A DNA stretch of 64,000 nt. Origin: Haematobia irritans (lineage: Eukaryota; Arthropoda; Insecta; Diptera; Muscidae). Where the stretch lies: NCBI RefSeq assembly GCF_050003625.1, contig NC_134399.1:147678473-147742472 (forward strand). The letters run 5' to 3'. The notes under the pieces are model-generated. The model did no database searches. It had not been told where the DNA came from and was given only the letters and a program-made list of their open reading frames with translations. The translations under genes were made by a program, and so were the position numbers. Shown here in pieces: positions 58,535-64,000 of this stretch. Each line of letters starts with the position of its first letter. Position 1 is the stretch's first letter.

Positions 58535-58753
58535 TTTATTTTTTGCAAATGTTATTTTTAAAAATCATCAACATGTCGGAAATAATATAAAATTTTAGAA
58601 TCAGTTTAGATTTTTTTCGATTTGGCCACCTTTGACACGAATTAGGGCCTTCAAACGGCCACAAAGCCAACGCTCGCTGCACAAAAGTTGCTCTTCGGTA
58701 TTTTGACCCATTCCCGCTGAAGTACCGTCTTGAGATGATCGACACTTTGGTTT
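58535..58753 (-). pseudogene. Tc1-like transposase C-terminal fragment
   Basis: The minus strand reads SVDHLKTVLQREWVKIPKSN at about 58745-58685. After a one-base shift it reads RLKALIRVKGGQIEKNLN (58660-58605), the usual end of a Tc1-like transposase. The upstream catalytic part is missing here but appears in a related fragment at 60830. Confidence 0.72.
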
Positions 58754-59030
58754 TTTTACCCTACACCATAGAATGAGTCAACTAACTAACTTTGTCATTT
58801 CTTTTGTATCACAGCGAAATATTGATATCAGATCCCATGAAGTATGTTTATTCCGAACGAAAAATATATAGAATCTTCAATATTGGTAGTTGTTATCGAT
58901 ATAGGTCGGAGGGTATTGCAAACGGTCCAAATCGGATAACTTTTACGTATCGCCCCCCCATATCGGTTTATATGGTGGCGATATGTAAAAGTTATCCCGC
59001 AGGTTTGGCTTTCAGGACAAAAAAAAAATA
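58754..59030 (+). repeat. Degraded family A fragment
   Basis: TTACCCTACACCATAGAATG, AACTTTGTCATTTC and GTTGTTATCGATATAGGTCGG keep the family A order. The GTCC run is deleted. 58934-58954 and 58977-58997 form an inverted pair (GGATAACTTTTACGTAT / ATATGTAAAAGTTATCC). Confidence 0.65.
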
Positions 59031-59064
59031 ATGTAAATTTTCTCAAATAAACCAAAATTCACTA

Positions 59065-60296
59065 ACAGGTTGGCTGGTAAGTCCCCGGTCTAATAAAGAA
59101 AAACACATTTTTTTTTTTTTCAAAATTCGTTTTTATTATTCAACATAGTTCCCTTCAAGAGCGATACAACCATTATAACGACCTTCCAATTTTTTGATAC
59201 CATTTTGGTATCATCGGTTTTGCCTCAAAATAGGCCTCTGTTTCGGCGATCACCTCTTCATTGCAGCCATTTTTTCCCTGCGAGCATCCTTCTGAGAACA
59301 ACAAAAAGTCGCTGGGGACCAGATCTGGAGAATACGGTGGTTAGGGAAGCAATTGGAAGCCCAATTCATGAATTTTTGCCATCGTTCTCAATGACTTATG
59401 GCACGGTGCGTTGTATTGGTGGAACAACACTTTTTTCTTCTTCATATGGGGCCGTTTTGCTGCGATTTCGACCTTCAACCGCACCAATAACGCCATAGAA
59501 TAGTCACTGTTGATGGTTTTTCCCTTCTCAAGATAATCGAAAAAAATTATTCCATGCGCATCCCAAAAAACAGAGGCCATTACTTTGCCAGCGGACTTTT
59601 GAGTCTTCGGAGACAGTTCACCGGTCGCTGTTCTCTCAGCCGACTCTCGATTGGACTGAGGAGTGTAGTGATGGAGCCATGTTTCATCCATTGTCGACGG
59701 AAAAACTCGGGTGTATTACGAGTTAACAGCTGCAAACACCGCTCAGAATCATCAACACGTTGTTGTTTTTGGTCAAATGTGAGCTCGCGCGGCACCCATT
59801 TCGCACAGAGCTTCCGCATATCCAAATATTGATGAATGATATGACCAACACGTTCCTTTGATATCTTTAAGGCCTCTGCTATCTCGATCAACTTCATTTT
59901 ACGGTCATTGAAAATCATTTTGTGGATTTTTTTTATGTTTTCGTCGGTAACCACCTCTTTCGGGCGTCCACTGGGTTCACCGTCCTCCGTGCTCATTTCA
60001 CTACGCTTGAATTTTGCATACCAATCAATTGTTGTTAATTTCCCTGGGGTAGAGTCCGGAAACTCATTATCAAGCCAAGTTTTTGCTTCCACCGTATTTT
60101 TTTCCTTCAGAAAACAGTATTTTATCAAAACACGAAATTTCTTTTTTCCATTTTTTTTAAATAACAAAAGTTGCTTCACAAAAGACGCTCTTTCTTACAA
60201 ACTAATCATTTGAAGGTTGGTACTATATAAAAAATATGCATTTAATACTAGCGACGCCATCTATGTGTCAGACCGAGGACTTATCAGCCAATCTGA
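59065..60296 (-). mobile_element. Himar1-like mariner, near full length but decayed (copy M3)
   Basis: Left end ACAGGTTGGCTGGTAAGTCC, right end read inward starting TCAGATTGGCTGATAAG, with TA on both sides (59063-59064, 60297-60298). 1232 bp. Confidence 0.94.
59137..60151 (-). pseudogene. Himar1-type mariner transposase pseudogene
   Basis: This encoded the same 348-residue DD34D transposase as at 24301. One base is lost in the A run just after the ATG at 60151. About 7 bases are lost before the first catalytic Asp (RR-MDETW, about 59695), shifting frame. The second catalytic Asp is replaced by Tyr (HQYNAPCH, about 59410). A stop follows GFQLLP, and further deletions lie near 59265-59300 and 59220. 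The N-terminal helix-turn-helix region is otherwise well preserved. Confidence 0.94.
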
Positions 60297-60338
60297 TATT
60301 TTTTGAGTGTAGGCGAACTTTTTTCATTTTATTATTAC

Positions 60339-60786
60339 ACTAAAAAAAATATTGTCGTAAGGTCAAAGATTTCATGTCCTTAAAATTCGAATGCATAGAA
60401 GACGAATTTCTCTAATATAAAGCTTTTTCCTTGTCCAAAAGTCGATAAACTTTTCAATGAAGTCGCTAAAAATCTAAAAATCGTTCACATATAGGACATG
60501 TTTTTCAACACTATATTTTAAAGAGGTTTTTCACTTGAAACATAGCATAATTTCTACTGGAAGTCTAGTCTGAATTTGAATAAAGTTGTCGTTAACTCGT
60601 TTTTAAAGGACTTTGATAGCATATGAAGAAAAAAAGCTGAAAAAACGAAAAATTTGCTTCCTAGAAGCAAGTACACAAAACCCAAATTTAAAAGAGAATT
60701 GTGTCTTAAAAGTAATCAAAAGGAACCAATACCAAAAAAGTAAAGACAAAATCTTTGGAACCTGGCCTGCTTTTCTTTCAGTATAG
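60339..60786 (-). mobile_element. Family E MITE, minus orientation
   Basis: Begins CACTAAAAAAAATATTGTCG and ends GCTTTTCTTTCAGTA. The internal blocks are the reverse complement of the copies at 36783 and 48549. Confidence 0.82.
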
Positions 60787-60829
60787 AGAGCAAAAGTATC
60801 TGAATTAATATCAAATCAGTTTAGTTTTT

Positions 60830-60945
60830 TCGATTGAGCTGTCTTTGCCGCCGTCTTAAGATGGTCGACACTTATGTCACTTTAGTGCCGAATTTTCTTC
60901 TCAAAATGCCCCAGGCACAAAAGTCCAACGAATTGAGCAGTAGAA
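60830..60945 (-). pseudogene. Tc1-like transposase fragment with the third Asp
   Basis: The minus strand reads LLNSLDFCAWGILRRKFGTK, a stop, then VSTILRRRQRQ. LDFCAWGIL corresponds to the region around the third catalytic Asp. The final part overlaps in homology with SVDHLKT at 58745, so both fragments come from one Tc1-like family. Confidence 0.7.
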
Positions 60946-63404
60946 ATTAAGTCAGTAACCTCCTTTTTAAAAAAGCCAATCTTGTTTGTCACGTGCTGAG
61001 TTCGATAGTACTGAGAGTTCTGTTGGAATGTCCGTGGTCGGAGGCCGATTATTTTATCTGCCCATGGCTTTAATATTTTTTCTTATTTTTTCTTATAATA
61101 TTCGCTATTTATTTGGACCCACGCTAAATACGAGAAGCGATCACGGCCCGATACGTTTTGGTGTCCAATCGCAAGTTTGCTGGCCTCTTTGGCAAGTAAA
61201 CCGAATCAAATTCGGTACCTGGCCACTTTCGGTCAAGCGAAGCAACGCTTTGGCTCTTTCCAGTCTAACGTTATGCGAGAAAATTTTCTCACAGATTGAT
61301 CAAACCTGACCTTCACTGCCGGATCATTTCTAGTGTTGTTACTGTGTTTTTGTTTTTCATAAAATTTATGATCACGATGCAACACTGCCAATATCGTGGT
61401 AACAAGCAATGATATGTGAAACAACATTTTTTTCAGATTTAAATGTTCAAGGGCTGTGGATGTCGTATCCACTTATGGGTTTCCAGCCCAATATAAAATA
61501 ATCACTCTTGAATTATATATCGAAATTATATTATTTCTGAACGCAATAGATCAATCAATAAAATAAACTGTCACTTTAATAAATCGAGCAGCTGTCAGAC
61601 TAGCGGTTTAGAAATGATAACTGGAGTTGGTTGCAATACACATAAGCCACCTTGTATGTACCGAACTGTTTTACTGTCTTTTTGCACTCTTACACTATTT
61701 TGTAGTGTACTAATTCACTCTCCAATCACACTAGAGAATCCCGTCATCCATCGGCTATGCTACATGATCTCTCTCACACCTTCAATAACCAAGAACGAAG
61801 CGAAATTCACTTCAAAGCAAGCTTGGTGTTATAGTTTGTTGGCTTCGTACAAAAGATGGGTGTCTTGAGATGAGGATGAAATTAAGATTAAAGTATTTCC
61901 TTGTCTCTGTTTCACAGCATTGGTTATGCCATTTGTTTGATGTCTTAGTTGATGGTGTTGGTGGTATACAATGTCCGGATCCGGGTCCGGGGTAGTCATC
62001 ATCATTGCCGCCATTGCTTCTTAGCACTATGGTTGGAGGTCTTCGAATAAATACGAAGACCGTGACTAACTCGCAAGGGACAAAGAAGACAAAATTCATA
62101 GATACAAAACACACATACATACTTATAAAATTATGTTCTATAAATACGTACAAACCTTCACATAGACATATATATTTTACCATTAATTAGCTGACATTTG
62201 CTAAGTGGCAGACGAAGGCAGGCCAATTAATTTGACAATGAGTGAACATTTTGATGAACGTAGACAGACACACACATACATACTCACAAAGCTACTTACG
62301 CATATTGTTAACCATAAAGTCTCCATCTTATTTTCTGCCTTGGATTTCCATCTTGTGAAGATTTATGATTTTACGCATGATGTATATCTCAAGAGTCAGT
62401 AGTGGGAAAAATATAAATACAACATTTTTTTTTTATATCGTTAATTTTATAGGAGGTAAGGAGGATCCACTTGACACTTGCTTGTGGGGAAAAATGTATG
62501 ACAGGGTCATTTTGGGCTATTTTTATATTATAATTCTTTTTCGGAGCCATAATCCTTTGATGTGATGGGACAAAACACTTTAATTTATCTTAGGCTTAGT
62601 GAAGCGATAATCAAAGAATGTTATGGTTCAACAACGCAGTAGGGTTCAATATTTTCTGACTTTAGTTGTAATTCACTTTATAATTGGATGATACCAAATA
62701 GTGAATTTATTTATGTAGAAGGACTATGAACAGAAAAGCATAGCTATTATAAATTTCTGTTTTATTTTACTATAACAACTAGAATGAATTTGTGAGAAAT
62801 GTCTTTGTTTTTCTGATAGCCTATTAAAAGTCATAAGGTGAAATGGATTTTTTCGACCAATGGCGTTAAAGTTGTGCAACAAAAAGTTCAAGTAGCTAAT
62901 TCCCAGATCAATGTATTTGAAAACTATACATAAATAATAATAATAACAGTAACTTACTATATAATATTTTGTTTTACAATCCGCCTATGATATTGTCCTC
63001 ATTCCCTTATAATTTACAAAATATTTATTTCTATCAGAACTTCTATTCACTAATAAAAAAAAAACTTTTTTTTTTATTTTCAGGTAAATACCAAATAAGT
63101 TCAATATTCGTAAAAAAGAAGTATCGTATTTATGTAATTCCATAAATAATTATGAAATTATTTTAAACATGGACACTTTATTAACCCTGAACAGTCATCC
63201 TTCGTCAAAATGAGGACGCGTTATTTCATTTTCGATTTAAAATTAATTTTAATCGATTGGGAAATGATAAATTGTAGGTTATACTAATTCAACCAAGTTT
63301 TCTTTTAAAAACAAATTGAAAATTGAATTCAACTTTAAAAAAAATATTCATATAATCTCATGTGTAGAAAATTTTATTTATGCATAGGTATGTATACAAT
63401 ATTT
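60946..63404. other. Unique stretch, no recognised gene
   Basis: About 2.4 kb without a repeat family or protein domain I recognise. Open frames at 60986-61309 (+), 61812-62183 (-) and 61614-61868 (+) look like chance frames. T-rich tracts lie near 62426-62436 and 63058-63080. Confidence 0.35.
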
Positions 63405-64000
63405 TTATAATATTAAATTGAGCCGACGCGCTTTTTGGGCAGCAAATAAATCAATGACTTCTTCAGTCGGCACATTTATTCGGCGATGAACCGACATTAA
63501 TGCCAATCCATTGAGTCTACTCTCGCCAGTCGAATTTCTAAGATACGTCTTTAATCTCTTCATTTTTGAAAATGAACGTTCGGATAAAAGCAAATCTACA
63601 TTAGTTAATAAATAGCGTCTAATTTCATTCTTAAAAGATGAAATAACAGATATCGTTTTTAGACTCTCGGGTAAGTTATTGAATTCTCTTGGTCCAGCAT
63701 ACGTAAGTCTTTGTTTTGTCAAATCAATACGACATTTAGATAAGCTTAAATTATTAGCTTGTCTCGTATTTCTCCCTGTTCTGGAGAAATTGGGAACAAA
63801 TCGTATAGCTCTGGAATTTATACACCGTATGGATTTAAATACATATATCAGCAGTTGTTGTTTGTATAATCCACGAATTGGCAAAATGTTTCGATTGTAC
63901 AAAAGCGTGGTAGAGTAGCGAATCGGCAAGTTAAATACGAGTTTTAGTGCTTTATTCTGAGCTGATTGTAATTCTCTTAACGATCTTGAGGTACGACAAC
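63405..64000 (-). CDS. In-frame joint of a LINE reverse-transcriptase C-terminus and a hAT dimerisation domain (partial)
   Basis: The minus-strand frame is open from the window edge to a stop at 63405 (about 198 codons). The first ~130 codons (LRELQSAQNKALKLVFNL, NILPIRGLYKQQLLIYVF, RLTYAGPREFNNLPESLK, FKNEIRRYLL) are typical of the region after the reverse transcriptase in CR1/Jockey-like LINEs, where such proteins normally end. The last ~65 codons (LSERSFSKMKRLKTYLRN, RLNGLALMSVHRRINV, PTEEVIDLFAAQKARR) match the C-terminal dimerisation domain of hAT-type transposases and ZMYM-like host proteins. The join is near residue 110-118 counted from the Leu codon at 63929. It could be two elements fused by chance or a real chimeric gene. 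The upstream part lies outside the window. Confidence 0.75.
   Translation of the reverse strand, partial: CRTSRSLRELQSAQNKALKLVFNLPIRYSTTLLYNRNILPIRGLYKQQLLIYVFKSIRCINSRAIRFVPNFSRTGRNTRQANNLSLSKCRIDLTKQRLTYAGPREFNNLPESLKTISVISSFKNEIRRYLLTNVDLLLSERSFSKMKRLKTYLRNSTGESRLNGLALMSVHRRINVPTEEVIDLFAAQKARRLNLIL

Noticed and set aside
60986..61309. 107-codon plus-strand open frame with a hydrophobic segment
   Set aside because: No recognisable domain; the hydrophobic part comes from T-rich DNA.
61812..62183. 123-codon minus-strand open frame overlapping several others
   Set aside because: Overlapping frames on both strands of similar length and no family features.

Overview
The window looks like non-coding, intergenic or intronic DNA from a higher fly, most likely a muscid (horn-fly or stable-fly relative). 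Three lines of evidence point there. First, three copies of a mariner with Himar1-type transposase and ends are present (Himar1 was described from Haematobia irritans). Second, there are many repeats with the DINE-1-like signature of flies: a TATACCC hairpin start, a GAGTCGAT..ATGTCCGTC module and a hairpin near the 3' end. Third, composition is AT-rich with long microsatellites. No intact host gene was recognised. The best host-gene hint is a possible 5' exon around 53741-54300. Species assignment is inference.

Repeats fill well over half of the window. Two related non-autonomous families, called A and B here, dominate. A copies lie at 3062, 15949, 21269, 31637, 37612, 44636, 47273, 50843 and 54538. 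B copies lie at 5757, 12351, 33291, 39135, 43132 (split) and 56903, with degraded pieces elsewhere. Both have the same plan: a 5' hairpin starting ATACCCT, a short GTCC/GTCT microsatellite, an internal tandem array of about 150-bp units, an inverted copy of the 5' motif, a GC-rich hairpin, and an ACTTG end next to T-rich flank.

Other elements are nested in or around them. These are three Himar1-like mariners (7820, 24232, 59065), four remnants of a second mariner subfamily (11085, 25590, 30057, 34927), a DD41D (rosa-like) element (12948), and Tc1-like fragments (28251, 58560, 60830). There are also TA-flanked MITEs (16292, 20029, 37678 and a CACTGAAAAAA family), an ATGTTT-rich family F, a tRNA-derived SINE (8882, 14606, 26906, 30806), and the 5'-truncated 3' end of a LINE with RNase H (43327). 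The LINE and the SINE end in the same tail, so the LINE is the probable source of the SINE's mobility.

Region by region: 1-3060 mostly unique plus one duplicated block; 3062-9200 A, B, Himar1-like and SINE; 9600-11080 unique; 11085-17800 dense nested repeats; 17800-21270 mostly unique plus a TA-flanked element carrying two divergent tRNA-like sequences; 21270-28720 A, Himar1-like, mariner remnants, family F and a fold-back; 28720-30480 an unrecognised coding-like remnant and mariner; 30806-40508 SINE, A, B and MITEs; 40509-42570 unique; 42571-49220 B, LINE, A and MITEs; 49221-54537 mixed; 54538-60945 A, B, Himar1-like and Tc1-like; 60946-63400 unique; 63405-64000 an in-frame joint of a LINE C-terminus with a hAT dimerisation domain.
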